Assembly: GCF_900089835.1 (NCBI RefSeq)
Contig: NZ_OANU01000015.1
Location: 1-49,442, forward strand
Length of the DNA stretch: 49,442 nucleotides
Direction: 5' to 3'
Source: Vibrio thalassae
GTDB lineage: Bacteria > Pseudomonadota > Gammaproteobacteria > Enterobacterales > Vibrionaceae
Program-made: the position numbers and the translations under genes
Shown here: positions 22,355-32,271 of the stretch, in pieces
Layout: each line of letters starts with the position of its first letter
Position numbering within the stretch: position 1 is the first letter of the stretch
Notes under the pieces: model-generated
What the model was told of the DNA's origin: nothing
Database searches by the model: none
The model's input: only the letters and a program-made list of their open reading frames with translations

Positions 22355-25300
22355 TGAATATTATCAAAGCAGGCGCTTCTATACTTATGTTGGTTGGTGT
22401 TTCGTTGCCGACGGTTGCCGCTTCGGTTGGTGAACTCAGTGGTCGCGCGATGGTGTCTCAAGGGAAATCGGGGTATCAAGTCGATTTGCAATTGCCTAGT
22501 GGCGTCAACGACTTAGTGCCCGCGCTGTCGGTGCAATATCAGCAAGGCACCGCCAATGGTCCGTTAGGGCTTGGAATGAGCTTGAATGGGTTATCGAGTA
22601 TAACGCGTTGTAGTCGTAACGAACAAGACGATGGCATTAACAGTGGGATACGATTTGATGATACCGATGTGTATTGTTTAGACGGTCAACGTCTCTTTTT
22701 AGTGTCTGGTCGTGAAGGCCAAGGGGGGAGCGAATATCGGACCAAAGGGGGATGGCAGACCAAGATTGTCGCAAACGGTCAATTATCTTCTGGGCCCGAA
22801 AGCTGGACGATTTATTCATCTGATGGTTACGTGACGCGTTATGGTTCAAGAGAGGATGCTCAATTGACCGTGGATGGCCATGGCCTCGAATGGTTCATCT
22901 CGAGACAAACCGACCGATTTGAAAATGGTATCGACTTTCGCTATCGCACTCACCAAGGTCAGCGCTACCTCGATAATATTCAATATGCCGACGTGCACCT
23001 AGCTTTTAACTATACCAGCCGCCCTGACGTGCTGACTGCCTATCGTTTTGGTCACAAACAGACACTGGGACAAAAGCTCGACAATATTCAAATTAATCGC
23101 GGCAGTCAGCGGCTTCGTCGTATTGAATTCTCATACGGTGAAGTCAATTCTCAAGGCATTAAATTCAGTCGAATGGAGAGTCTGCAAGTGTGTGGCTCTG
23201 GTGGCGCTTGCATGCCTGCGCACACTTTTGAATGGGAAAGTAACCCCTACAAAGAGGGAGAGCCTGAGCAAAAAACACTGTACCCTCTCGATGAATTTAA
23301 AGGGTTTGTTGCGGGTGATATCAACCGAGATGGTCGCAGTGATATGTGTTACCTTGAAGATGGGCTTTATTGTGGAATTAACCAAGGGCAAGGGAATTAC
23401 GCCTCAGCGACTAAGTGGAGTAACGACTTTCAAGGCAGTGCTTGGGAAGAGGCTCAAAACCACGCATCGTTGAGTTTACTTGATATTAATGAAGACAGTT
23501 TTCAAGATTTGTGTGCTTTCAATGAAACCGGGTTTTTCTGCGCATTAAACAACCAAGGGCGAACGTTTGATTCAGGACGTTACTGGAGCCAAAACTACAC
23601 CATTAATGATGCCGTAAGATTGCTGGATGCGAATAGCGATGGTTTGGCGGATGTGTGCCGAGTGGAATCCGATAAAGTGGTTTGCGCCAACAATACAGGG
23701 CAAGGACTGAGCGCCGATTATGTCTTAATGGACCAAGGTTACCCGTTAGAGAAAACGTATCAGTCAACTTCCTCTGGTTTTGGAATTCTTGACTTCGACC
23801 CCGTGAATCTGCCACAAAGCCAATTCATTGATATTAACCAAGATGGTTTTGCTGATTTATGTGGCGTGAAACTTGATGGCCATTTCTATTGCGCTTTGGG
23901 TCAAAAATCCGGCAGCAGTACACTCTCTTTTCAAGCAGCTCAACGCTGGGCAAGTCAATTGCCCGTTGGGTTAACAAACACCGTCTCACAATCACCGAAT
24001 CATAATACCCACGAGCAAGACGTCAAGGTGGTTGAGCAATTGCAGCGCACCATGAACCTTGTCGATGTGACTGGTGACGGGTTAGCAGAGCTATGTTACC
24101 GACAAGGAAACGACTTTGTTTGCCATCAAAATACCGGGCAAGGCTTTGAGGCTGCGAAAACATGGTTAACGCTTGGCCAGGACCATTTTAAAATCGACAC
24201 TGGCAATGAGAATAACGTGTCGCAGGTGGAAGCGTCCATCATGCTGTCTGACAGAAACAGCGATGGCTTGTCTGACTTGTGTTACATCGCTGGAGAGCGC
24301 GTGTATTGTGCTTATGGCGATGGAAAGCATTTTAATTCGCCGACTGTGTTAGCCACGTTAAACGCCGACCTGGATTTACTAAAAGATAAGATGTCGTTAT
24401 CAGGGAACTTCATCAAAAAATTCTTTGGTATTAAAACTACGATTTACTCTATGGCTGTGAATAACGTTTACGGGCCGTTCAAAAAAGGCGTCGACGCCAA
24501 TGGTGATGGATTACTCGGTGATTGTTATCGCTCTATCGATGGGTTGACATGCCTCTCTTATGAGTTTGAACCGCTGGCTTTGCTTAAATCGGTGACGTCA
24601 GGGTTAGGTGTGAAAAGTGAGTTTGAGTACGGATTAACAGGAAATGCCTCTGTGTTCCAAGGGGCGCAAGCGCCTACCGGGCTTATTGCGCTTGAACCAA
24701 ATTTTAAAGTGGTCAAGGCACTTGAGCACAGTAATGGCATAGGAGGTATGAACCGCACTGAATACTTCTATAGAGGGTATCACGCTCATCCTGATAAGGG
24801 CCTGCTCGGGTTTGGGGAAATACAAACCCAAGATTTAGCGAGTCATACTCTTATATCGACCGTGACCGGGTACCGTAGTGATTGGACACCTTATGTTGAG
24901 CGCACGCAAACGCGAATCAATAACCAAAAGATTTCACAAAGCGAGTTTGATTATAGAGAGGTGGCGTCTCCTATCGCCGGACAGTCTTGGCCACAAATGA
25001 TTGAAAGCCGTCAATCTGCTTGGGATACATCAGGAAACCTTTTGACCCACGCGGTTACGCAATATCAAGGTTACGATGCGCTTAATTTCCCCGATACCAT
25101 CACTCAAACGGTCGACGATGGTAATGGTGAACGATTTGTTGAAAAAACGACCACGCGTTATCAACATGATACGCAACGCTGGTTAATCGGCAAACCTCTT
25201 GATGTCTCTGTGACCAAATCCAATGGTCATGACTCTCAAACAAGAAACACAGCCTTTTCTTATGATGCAAATACCGGGGCTTTGATTAAGCAAACCATCG

Positions 25301-28300
25301 AGCCTGGGCATGCACTCTCGTTAACGACGCAATTTGACTACAATGCCAGTGGTTTTCGCACCTTAGAGCGTACGACCGGCAGTGGTGAAACGCGTCAATC
25401 CACGACCCAGTACGATGCTTTAGGTCGAGTGACGAAGCATACCAACGCCCTTGGTCACTTTGTCACAACCACTTATAACAATTTGTGTGGATTGCCTGAC
25501 ACCGTCACCGACGCTAATGGGTTGACGACCCGGTTTGCGTATGACGATTATTGTCGAGAAATTAAGAAAACCCTGCCCGATGGTAACTGGGTTGAGCAAG
25601 TTTATGAATGGAGCGATGGTGCCGATGCCGGCCTAGACCAACACGGATTGACGCTGGGTGACCGCAGTGTCTTCATGGTGACCACGCAAACCTCCCAGGG
25701 CGGTTTATCAACCACATATTTCGATAAGTTGGGACGTGAAGTACGCACCAAGCAATTGAACGGTGATGGCAAAACCGTGATGGTTGATAAGGCATACGAT
25801 GAAAAAGGCCAGCTTGTTGGGGAAACCGTGCCTTATTTTGAGGGGGCTTTTGCAGGGGATGCGACGTTCTGGTTACAAACCACTTATGACGCGCTAGGTC
25901 GACCTACAACTCAAACTCAACCAACAGAAGATGTTGGTGACCTGGTTGCGACCACTCGCTATCAAGGCTTAACCGCAACAACAACCGGTCCCGGTACCTT
26001 TGAGAAGGTTGAGCAAACTAATGGTTTGGGGCAAACGGTCCAAATCGTAGAAAATGGTCAATCAACCCTCCGTTATACCTATGATGCAGTCGGTAATCTC
26101 ACCCAAACGGATGCCAATGGACTGGTAACGGAAATGAGTTATGACCAGTTCGGTAATAAAACCAAGATGATTGACCCCGCAATGGGCACTTGGACGTATT
26201 ACTACAATGCGTGGGGAGAGCTGGCTCGGCAAGAGGATGCGAGAGGGATGGTCACCAGTTTCAGTTATGATGCACTCGGTCGTAAAATCAAAGAATATCT
26301 CTCAGATACTCACTCGCGTGGACGATATCAACCCAATGAATGGCAGTATGACCAATCGTTAAAAGGCGCTCTGGATGCCTCCAGCAGTCACCATAGCCAA
26401 CGTCGTTATACCTACGATGAATTGGGACGCACTCAATCGATGACCTTATCCATTGATGGCTCAGAGTACACGACCTACTACGAGTACAATGAAGCAGGCC
26501 GTCTCAGTCGGGTGACTTTCCCGTCGGGGATGAACTTAGATAAAGATTACGATGTGAATGGCCTGCTTAAGCGAATGAGTATTCCTTATTCTGATATTTG
26601 GGATAGCCAATACATGCAAATTGAGGAAGCGTTAAAAGCCACCTCAGAGCGCATTGTTGAACTCGAGATGCAGGCTTATGAACTGGAGAAAAGTGCGCAA
26701 TTTTATATCGAAGAGTCTGAGCGTTTACGTCAAGCGGCAGAGCAGTTGTTTGCTAAAAGTGATGATTACCAACGTACCGCCGACGAACTCCGTGCCAGCG
26801 CGAACTCGATATTTCGAAGTGCCAATATTAACGCTAACCGCGCCGTGAGTTATCGCAATAGTGCACAATATTACTGGCGAGCTTTTGGTAATCAAGTTTT
26901 CAGTAACTACAAGACACAAAATGGCTACGCGTATTACAAATATGACCAATGCACTAAAAAAGATTGGAAAGGGAACTGCAAAAGGAAAGAGTATTTTACG
27001 GCTAAAGTACCACTGTGGATGGTTCAGACGCGTCGTTGTACAGCATCGAAATGGGGTTCATACTGTTATAATGGCGCACAGGCCAGTATCAACTTAACGC
27101 AAGTGTATAATCAATGGGCCAACCACTATCAAGCGATTGCGAATCATCAGCGTGCTCAAGCAAACCAAAAGCAGAGTCAGGCTAAGCACTATCAAGCTGC
27201 CTCTGATAATGCAGAGCTTCGCGCGAAGGAATTGATTGCTCAAGCAGAGCACAATGCCGCGTTAGCCAGGCAGGAAACTGACTTACTGTCTGACTTAACC
27301 GATGAACTCGATGATTTGGTGGTTGCAGAGGCAGAGCTTCAAGAGATATTGGATCAGCGTCTAAACGACGATACCGCGGAAATTGTCTGGGTCGCGACCA
27401 GCCGTGATAACTTTGGGCGAATTGGTGGTGAGCTCTTTGGTAATGGGCTGCTGACAAGGCGTGATATTGACCGCTCTCGTGGAACGGTTCAACGCATTAC
27501 GACAGGAATGGGCGCCAACTACCTACGAGACATTCATTATACTTACGATGAGCGTGGTAACGTTCTAAGCAAAATCAGCGCCGTTCGAAATCAACAAGAG
27601 CATTACCAGTACGATGATTTTGACCGCTTAACACAATGGTACTACAGCGACAATCGCACTGTTGCTCAGGTAAAGCGCGATTACCGTTACGATGTGTATG
27701 GGAACTTGACGTATAAAACCGGACAAGGCCAATTCAATGTTAAGAGTAACGGGCAATTGGTTGGCGATTACACGTATGATGCTAACGGCAATATGGTTAC
27801 TGGTCGTGGAAGAACCATCGATTGGTACTCGTCTAACAAAGCCAAGCGTATTAAAGACAATGGCGTCATCACTCAGTATGCGTATGGCAGTGAGCGAGAG
27901 CGTGTGAAACAGGTGTCTGATGGGGTCACTACCTACTACATCAGCCCTGAGTACCAGCTTGAGGTGTCGACTAACGCGGATGGCAAGGCGGTGACAACGA
28001 TGCGCCACCGATTTATGGCAGACAATCAAGCCGTCGCTGAGCATGTGAAAACGCTCATTGACAGTGAAAAGCAAATAGATCGAACCGCTTACTTCCACCG
28101 AGATGCGTTAGGGACGGCAGATTTAATCACCGACCCGAATGGGAAGGTGCAAATAGAGCGTGGTTATACGCCATTTGGTGAGCTACTCGCCTCTGCTGAG
28201 TTGCAAGCGACACCGATGTTTACCAACGCAGAAATGCGCGGCTTCACTGGGCATGAAAACGTCGGTAACAGCAGCGGTCTCATCAACATGAACGCTCGAC

Positions 28301-29421
28301 TTTACGACCCAGTCATTGGTCGATTCTTGAGTGCGGATACATTTGTCCCAGACCCTAGTTTAAGTCAAAGTTATAATCGTTATTCTTATGTATTGAATAA
28401 CCCAGTGAAGTACAACGACCCGACTGGCCACTTTTGGCAGATTGTCGTCGGGCTAGCCATGCTGATCACTTCACAAACGTTTGCAGATCCGGCAATACAG
28501 CAAATAGGTGCTATTGTGGGTACCGCTTTCATGGGATTTGGAGCGGCTGGTATTTTTGGAACCGAAACGGTAGGGGCAGTGATGGCCTCAGGGGCGAGTA
28601 CCTCATTTACCACAAGTTACATCATGACAGGTGACTTTGGTGAAGCGGTGCAAGCTGGCGTGTTAGGAGGGCTATCTGCGGGTGTGACCTATGGGATTGC
28701 CCATGGTGAAGGGAGCGTATTCAATGCCGATACAGGAAGTTTAAAAGGGGCGCTACCTCTTGCTCATGGTGTGGCTCAAGGCGGCTTCCATGAGCTTCGA
28801 GGTGGCAGCTTCAAGCAAGGCTTTATCAGTGGTGTTATTGGTAAGCTTGGAGGCTCAGTGGTTCATGAGAATATGGACAACTCAATAGGCAAGATGGCAG
28901 GTATGGTTGCAGTTTCAGGCATTGCGGCCGCAGCAAGCGGAGCGAATAGCCGAGATGCGGTGATGCGCTCTGCTGTGAGTGTTATTACTATTTATCTTTA
29001 TAATGAAATGGGCTGGGTAAATTACCGAGGACAGCGTATGTATGTGGATAAAGAAACATTTCAGAAAAATGCTGCAAATGCATATTTAGCGGAAGAAGCT
29101 GGACAGCCAATGTCTGATTATCTCGAAACTACAGCTGAAGAAACCGCTCAAATCGGTGCGGGTGTTCTTTCGAATATGGCTATTGGTGTCGGTGCCTTAA
29201 ATCCCGCCACAGGAATGGTTATGGGTATTGGAGCGTGGTACCTAGACTCCAGTTGGAGTAACTTCATTGGCGTGATGATAGGACCTGCGGGTAAAGTCGG
29301 AGGAATCATTGACGATGCCTTATACTTTGGCTCGCCTGTTATTAAGCAGACGGTAGATAATGTAGGTACGGTGAACGATGCAGTGTCTGTAGGTTGTAAT
29401 ACGGTGGTGAAGTGTGACTGA
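22351..29421 (+). CDS. SpvB/Rhs polymorphic toxin
   Basis: This 2356-residue protein has a Sec signal peptide (MMNIIKAGASILMLVGV..., cleavage about residue 25), an SpvB-like N-terminal domain, repeated FG-GAP/VCBS motifs such as DINRDGRSDMC (about residues 320-720), a TcdB-middle-like segment (LLKSVTSGLGVKSEFEYG, about 743) and YD/Rhs repeats (for example YDALGRVTKHTNALGH) from about 980 to 1400. A helical insertion of roughly 280 residues (1411-1690) interrupts the Rhs repeats, which resume to the core motif near 1988-2026 (RFLSAD..., NRYSYVLNNPV, NDPTGH). The C-terminal 330 residues form the variable toxin part, hydrophobic and Gly/Ala-rich. Rhs shells enclose and release their C-terminal toxin. 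The immunity candidate follows. Confidence 0.9.
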   Translation: MMNIIKAGASILMLVGVSLPTVAASVGELSGRAMVSQGKSGYQVDLQLPSGVNDLVPALSVQYQQGTANGPLGLGMSLNGLSSITRCSRNEQDDGINSGIRFDDTDVYCLDGQRLFLVSGREGQGGSEYRTKGGWQTKIVANGQLSSGPESWTIYSSDGYVTRYGSREDAQLTVDGHGLEWFISRQTDRFENGIDFRYRTHQGQRYLDNIQYADVHLAFNYTSRPDVLTAYRFGHKQTLGQKLDNIQINRGSQRLRRIEFSYGEVNSQGIKFSRMESLQVCGSGGACMPAHTFEWESNPYKEGEPEQKTLYPLDEFKGFVAGDINRDGRSDMCYLEDGLYCGINQGQGNYASATKWSNDFQGSAWEEAQNHASLSLLDINEDSFQDLCAFNETGFFCALNNQGRTFDSGRYWSQNYTINDAVRLLDANSDGLADVCRVESDKVVCANNTGQGLSADYVLMDQGYPLEKTYQSTSSGFGILDFDPVNLPQSQFIDINQDGFADLCGVKLDGHFYCALGQKSGSSTLSFQAAQRWASQLPVGLTNTVSQSPNHNTHEQDVKVVEQLQRTMNLVDVTGDGLAELCYRQGNDFVCHQNTGQGFEAAKTWLTLGQDHFKIDTGNENNVSQVEASIMLSDRNSDGLSDLCYIAGERVYCAYGDGKHFNSPTVLATLNADLDLLKDKMSLSGNFIKKFFGIKTTIYSMAVNNVYGPFKKGVDANGDGLLGDCYRSIDGLTCLSYEFEPLALLKSVTSGLGVKSEFEYGLTGNASVFQGAQAPTGLIALEPNFKVVKALEHSNGIGGMNRTEYFYRGYHAHPDKGLLGFGEIQTQDLASHTLISTVTGYRSDWTPYVERTQTRINNQKISQSEFDYREVASPIAGQSWPQMIESRQSAWDTSGNLLTHAVTQYQGYDALNFPDTITQTVDDGNGERFVEKTTTRYQHDTQRWLIGKPLDVSVTKSNGHDSQTRNTAFSYDANTGALIKQTIEPGHALSLTTQFDYNASGFRTLERTTGSGETRQSTTQYDALGRVTKHTNALGHFVTTTYNNLCGLPDTVTDANGLTTRFAYDDYCREIKKTLPDGNWVEQVYEWSDGADAGLDQHGLTLGDRSVFMVTTQTSQGGLSTTYFDKLGREVRTKQLNGDGKTVMVDKAYDEKGQLVGETVPYFEGAFAGDATFWLQTTYDALGRPTTQTQPTEDVGDLVATTRYQGLTATTTGPGTFEKVEQTNGLGQTVQIVENGQSTLRYTYDAVGNLTQTDANGLVTEMSYDQFGNKTKMIDPAMGTWTYYYNAWGELARQEDARGMVTSFSYDALGRKIKEYLSDTHSRGRYQPNEWQYDQSLKGALDASSSHHSQRRYTYDELGRTQSMTLSIDGSEYTTYYEYNEAGRLSRVTFPSGMNLDKDYDVNGLLKRMSIPYSDIWDSQYMQIEEALKATSERIVELEMQAYELEKSAQFYIEESERLRQAAEQLFAKSDDYQRTADELRASANSIFRSANINANRAVSYRNSAQYYWRAFGNQVFSNYKTQNGYAYYKYDQCTKKDWKGNCKRKEYFTAKVPLWMVQTRRCTASKWGSYCYNGAQASINLTQVYNQWANHYQAIANHQRAQANQKQSQAKHYQAASDNAELRAKELIAQAEHNAALARQETDLLSDLTDELDDLVVAEAELQEILDQRLNDDTAEIVWVATSRDNFGRIGGELFGNGLLTRRDIDRSRGTVQRITTGMGANYLRDIHYTYDERGNVLSKISAVRNQQEHYQYDDFDRLTQWYYSDNRTVAQVKRDYRYDVYGNLTYKTGQGQFNVKSNGQLVGDYTYDANGNMVTGRGRTIDWYSSNKAKRIKDNGVITQYAYGSERERVKQVSDGVTTYYISPEYQLEVSTNADGKAVTTMRHRFMADNQAVAEHVKTLIDSEKQIDRTAYFHRDALGTADLITDPNGKVQIERGYTPFGELLASAELQATPMFTNAEMRGFTGHENVGNSSGLINMNARLYDPVIGRFLSADTFVPDPSLSQSYNRYSYVLNNPVKYNDPTGHFWQIVVGLAMLITSQTFADPAIQQIGAIVGTAFMGFGAAGIFGTETVGAVMASGASTSFTTSYIMTGDFGEAVQAGVLGGLSAGVTYGIAHGEGSVFNADTGSLKGALPLAHGVAQGGFHELRGGSFKQGFISGVIGKLGGSVVHENMDNSIGKMAGMVAVSGIAAAASGANSRDAVMRSAVSVITIYLYNEMGWVNYRGQRMYVDKETFQKNAANAYLAEEAGQPMSDYLETTAEETAQIGAGVLSNMAIGVGALNPATGMVMGIGAWYLDSSWSNFIGVMIGPAGKVGGIIDDALYFGSPVIKQTVDNVGTVNDAVSVGCNTVVKCD

Positions 29422-29773
29422 ACAAAATGAAAAATGGGATACCGCAGCGATATATTTCGTACTTTGGGGTGGAGTAGCAATTCTCATCGCAAAAGAAGAT
29501 TATATCTTGGCGACCCTATCTGGTGGGGTGTATATAGCGTTGATAACACTTGCTTCAGGTCTAAAACCAATTCGAGAAAAGTACCCATTATTGGTACCGT
29601 ATATTGCGGTATCATTTGGTTATCTTTTCGGGATTGTTTATTCATTTCAGTTATTTGATATAAATAATCTATGGCGTTTCTTGGCTACTTTCCCTTTAGC
29701 TTGCTTTGCTTACTGGTTTGCTACACGAAAAGTGCGACCTATCTTGAGGGAGAATAAAAATGGTTCATTTTAA
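29414..29773 (+). CDS. membrane protein, candidate immunity to the Rhs toxin
   Basis: This 119-residue protein has about four hydrophobic segments. It starts with GTG at 29414, overlapping the toxin stop by 8 nt, a typical placement for immunity genes of Rhs toxins. As it sits in the membrane, the toxin tail is likely to act at a membrane or its lipids; this is inference. The downstream lipoprotein gene overlaps its end by 14 nt. Confidence 0.65.
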   Translation: MTEQNEKWDTAAIYFVLWGGVAILIAKEDYILATLSGGVYIALITLASGLKPIREKYPLLVPYIAVSFGYLFGIVYSFQLFDINNLWRFLATFPLACFAYWFATRKVRPILRENKNGSF

Positions 29774-30557
29774 GGAATTATACTGTGTACTGATGTTAAC
29801 GTTACTTGTCGGTTGCGGTGGCGGAAGCAGCGGTAGCAGCTCTTCTTCTGCAAACTCAGAGGATAGTGTCACTCGTTACAGTAGTGATTACGCAGTTTCT
29901 GATCTACAAGCGTTCTTCAACTTATCAGCAACGAGTTCATCTGAGGCAGAGGTCACGGGGTATGTTCTTGGCAACGATGATTTATATGTGACTTTAGCCG
30001 ATGGCGATGAATTAGTGGTTACGGTCGACAATGTACCTCAACCTTTGCTCTTATCAAAAGATGAGGTGGTGGAGGGAAGTGGTAGTTATGGCGGTGAGTA
30101 TTACGCTGCAACGACTTCCGCTTTAGCAACTGAGTATAAAGTTAGCTTTGTTCGGGGTGGCGTTGAAATTTCTCAGTTAACGGCCAATGAACTTCCTCTC
30201 CCTTTTGACCCTATCGTGAGTTTGACAAATGAAGTTGTTGATGTGTCATTTTCGCCAGAGGCAGGTTACACATACTCATACTCAGGTGAACAACTAAGTT
30301 GCTCAAATGGTGTAGAGACCAACGTAAGAATCGTCGCACCAGATATTAACAATGGTGAGCATCTACTTAATTCAGGTTCTTATAATAAAACCCTGAATGA
30401 AATATTTGGTCAGACTCAAGCTCAACTAACTCAAGGTTTTGATAGCTGTATATTTGAGATGGATATTATAGCGAGCAAGGACTCGTTACCACCTCAAACC
30501 AATGGACAATTAACTCTTGATGTTGCTCAAAAGAGAAAGATAAAAATAGAGCTTTAA
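29760..30557 (+). CDS. lipoprotein in the Lnt/Rhs cassette
   Basis: This 265-residue protein has a lipoprotein signal ending LLVGC (Cys19), followed by a Gly/Ser-rich linker typical of surface-targeted lipoproteins. The mature part is beta-rich (for example YVLGNDDLYVTLADGD). GGGAG precedes the ATG inside the immunity gene end. As a cassette-encoded lipoprotein next to a cassette-encoded Lnt homologue, it is a natural candidate substrate; that link is inference. Confidence 0.7.
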   Translation: MVHFKELYCVLMLTLLVGCGGGSSGSSSSSANSEDSVTRYSSDYAVSDLQAFFNLSATSSSEAEVTGYVLGNDDLYVTLADGDELVVTVDNVPQPLLLSKDEVVEGSGSYGGEYYAATTSALATEYKVSFVRGGVEISQLTANELPLPFDPIVSLTNEVVDVSFSPEAGYTYSYSGEQLSCSNGVETNVRIVAPDINNGEHLLNSGSYNKTLNEIFGQTQAQLTQGFDSCIFEMDIIASKDSLPPQTNGQLTLDVAQKRKIKIEL

Positions 30558-30591
30558 TCTTGTTAAGAAAACCTGTCTAGTAATCAAGCGC

Positions 30592-30626
30592 CTTTCTCTT
30601 TGTTGAATGATTTAACAAAGAGAAAG
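30592..30626 (+). terminator. hairpin closing the Lnt/Rhs block
   Basis: CTTTCTCTTTGTT (30592-30604) pairs perfectly with AACAAAGAGAAAG (30614-30626) across a 9-nt loop. It lies 35 nt after the lipoprotein stop. The 3' flank has few T, so termination may be weak or it may act in mRNA stability. Confidence 0.6.
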
Positions 30627-31023
30627 CTGTCATTGTTTGAATAAATATTCATAGTAGGGTTGTATCTATTCCCGCACCAGTCTGACTTTGAAGTTAATGC
30701 TCTAAGTAATAAATGTCCAACTACGAGCTAGTTACATCGGCTAGCTTATTTTTTGCCCCTAAACAGCTCCACACAAGTAACGAACATTAATCTAAAAGTT
30801 TCAATCTTTGTCCACCGACAGCAGCATTTCTTAATAATAGATCTTATGTAGTACAGAGGAAGCAGAGCAAAGCGCCTCATTGGAGTAGTCATATCTGGAG
30901 ATAGCCCATCTCCACCAGATCGCAGTAAAGCCACTGCCTCTTCGTGGTGTTATTTTCGTCAATACCGACGGCGAGATAGTTCTGGACAGCAATAAAACCG
31001 CCACTTACACTTTTATGTCAGAA
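30627..31023. other. intergenic region without a supported gene
   Basis: Between the cassette and the recombinase there are short inverted repeats (AGCTAG..CTAGCT at about 30725-30747; CTGGAGAT..ATCTCCA at about 30894-30917). A minus-strand frame (30746-30934) shows no recognisable features. No gene is called. Confidence 0.4.
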
Positions 31024-31051
31024 ACACGCTATAATTTCAGTTATAGCGCGC
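31024..31051 (+). other. dif-like recombination site candidate
   Basis: CGCTATAA and TTATAGCG (31027-31034, 31041-31048) form an inverted repeat with a 6-bp centre TTTCAG. The arm ends ATAA and TTAT, the 6-bp spacing and the total of about 28 bp match XerC/XerD-type core sites. It lies 66 nt upstream of a tyrosine recombinase start. It could instead be a repressor operator for that gene. Confidence 0.5.
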
Positions 31052-31116
31052 ACCTGACATTATCTATGCATTCAACATTACGTGACACGGTAACATTTTT
31101 ATTATGGAGAAGTTTC

Positions 31117-32271
31117 GTGGAGAACAACAACGACCGTCAACTTCCTACCATCTACAAAAGTCAGGATGACATTGCGAATGACGACGCGATGCTTGGCCAC
31201 AAGCAGCCACTCAAACGTCACTCGATTACTCTGCCCGACTTAACGCGACATATTGACCCGACCTCCCCGTTCGCTCGGCGCATCGTTGAAGGGTTGATGG
31301 CCTTCAATCTCGACCGAGGCGGTCTTGCGCACACCAGTTTGTCGATGTTGGCTTCCGTACTCAGACGTTGGAAACAGTATTGTGAAAATAAAGGAGCGTA
31401 TGCTTTCCCTATCTCCGAGACATTTGCGTTAGGCTGGCTCAAGTATGAGCGCTATGTCGGCAATAAAGCGGTACCGACCATTCGGCAGTACCGAGCCCAA
31501 CTGAGTTACCTACTGAATTGGCTCAACCTTGACAATCCTTTCGCCTCCCAGGTCGTGATTGGTTTCATGCGGGGCTTGGTTAAAGATCAAGTTGAAGTGT
31601 CACAGAAAGCTTTTCGACAGGCTCAGGCGTTTGGTATGCGAAGCGCAGATCTGCTGTCAATTGTGGATGTTCTTGACGTCAGGCCATTGAAGAATCTGCG
31701 AAATCTCGCTCTCGGTTGTACCGCTTACTCCACCATGCTGCGTGAAGGTGAACTAGGACGGATCCGCTTGCAAGATATTGAAATATTGGAAGATAACACA
31801 CTGATTATTCATCGTACTCAATCCAAAACCAGCTCCAGTGTTGAAGCGAAGATGATGATCGGCTTGTTTGCTGGCGTGATGCGAGTGTATCTGCATCATG
31901 CGAGGAAGCAGCTCAAACCTGAGCATTTTATTTTTTCAGAAATGAGTGGTGGCGGTAAGTTTTTGCGGCCAACGGTAGCGATGTCGGGTGAGACCGTCGA
32001 CCGTTGTTTAGGTGCACTCTATGATGTGGCCTGTCAGCACAGTATCGAATTTATGAGTCCTAACCCTCGACGTTGGACTGGGCATAGTGGTCGCTGCGGA
32101 GGGGTACAGGATGCTTACGTTAGGAAGATGGAAATTGCGGAAATGATGCGACTTGGAGATTGGCAAGATCCGAAGATGGTGCTGCATTACATCCGAGAGT
32201 TGAGCTACAAAGATAATCCGAACGTAACCAATCAAGAGCTGTCTTTGCAGGAGCATTATGAGCGTAGATAA
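31117..32271 (+). CDS. tyrosine site-specific recombinase
   Basis: The product is 384 residues from GTG at 31117, chosen because GGAGA lies 7 nt upstream and the longer frame would run through the dif-like inverted repeat. It has an N-terminal SAM-like DNA-binding domain and a catalytic domain with Arg in TMLREGELGRIR, the His-x-x-Arg motif in WTGHSGRCG, and Tyr in MVLHYIREL. Such enzymes integrate elements or resolve multimers. The neighbouring dif-like site favours resolution or site-specific integration. No excisionase is evident. Confidence 0.85.
   Translation: MENNNDRQLPTIYKSQDDIANDDAMLGHKQPLKRHSITLPDLTRHIDPTSPFARRIVEGLMAFNLDRGGLAHTSLSMLASVLRRWKQYCENKGAYAFPISETFALGWLKYERYVGNKAVPTIRQYRAQLSYLLNWLNLDNPFASQVVIGFMRGLVKDQVEVSQKAFRQAQAFGMRSADLLSIVDVLDVRPLKNLRNLALGCTAYSTMLREGELGRIRLQDIEILEDNTLIIHRTQSKTSSSVEAKMMIGLFAGVMRVYLHHARKQLKPEHFIFSEMSGGGKFLRPTVAMSGETVDRCLGALYDVACQHSIEFMSPNPRRWTGHSGRCGGVQDAYVRKMEIAEMMRLGDWQDPKMVLHYIRELSYKDNPNVTNQELSLQEHYERR

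Noticed and set aside
27628..28098. 156-codon minus-strand frame inside the Rhs gene
   Set aside because: It is antisense to Rhs repeats, with composition typical of a shadow frame.
30746..30934. 62-codon minus-strand frame before the recombinase
   Set aside because: It has no ribosome site, odd composition and no recognisable motif.
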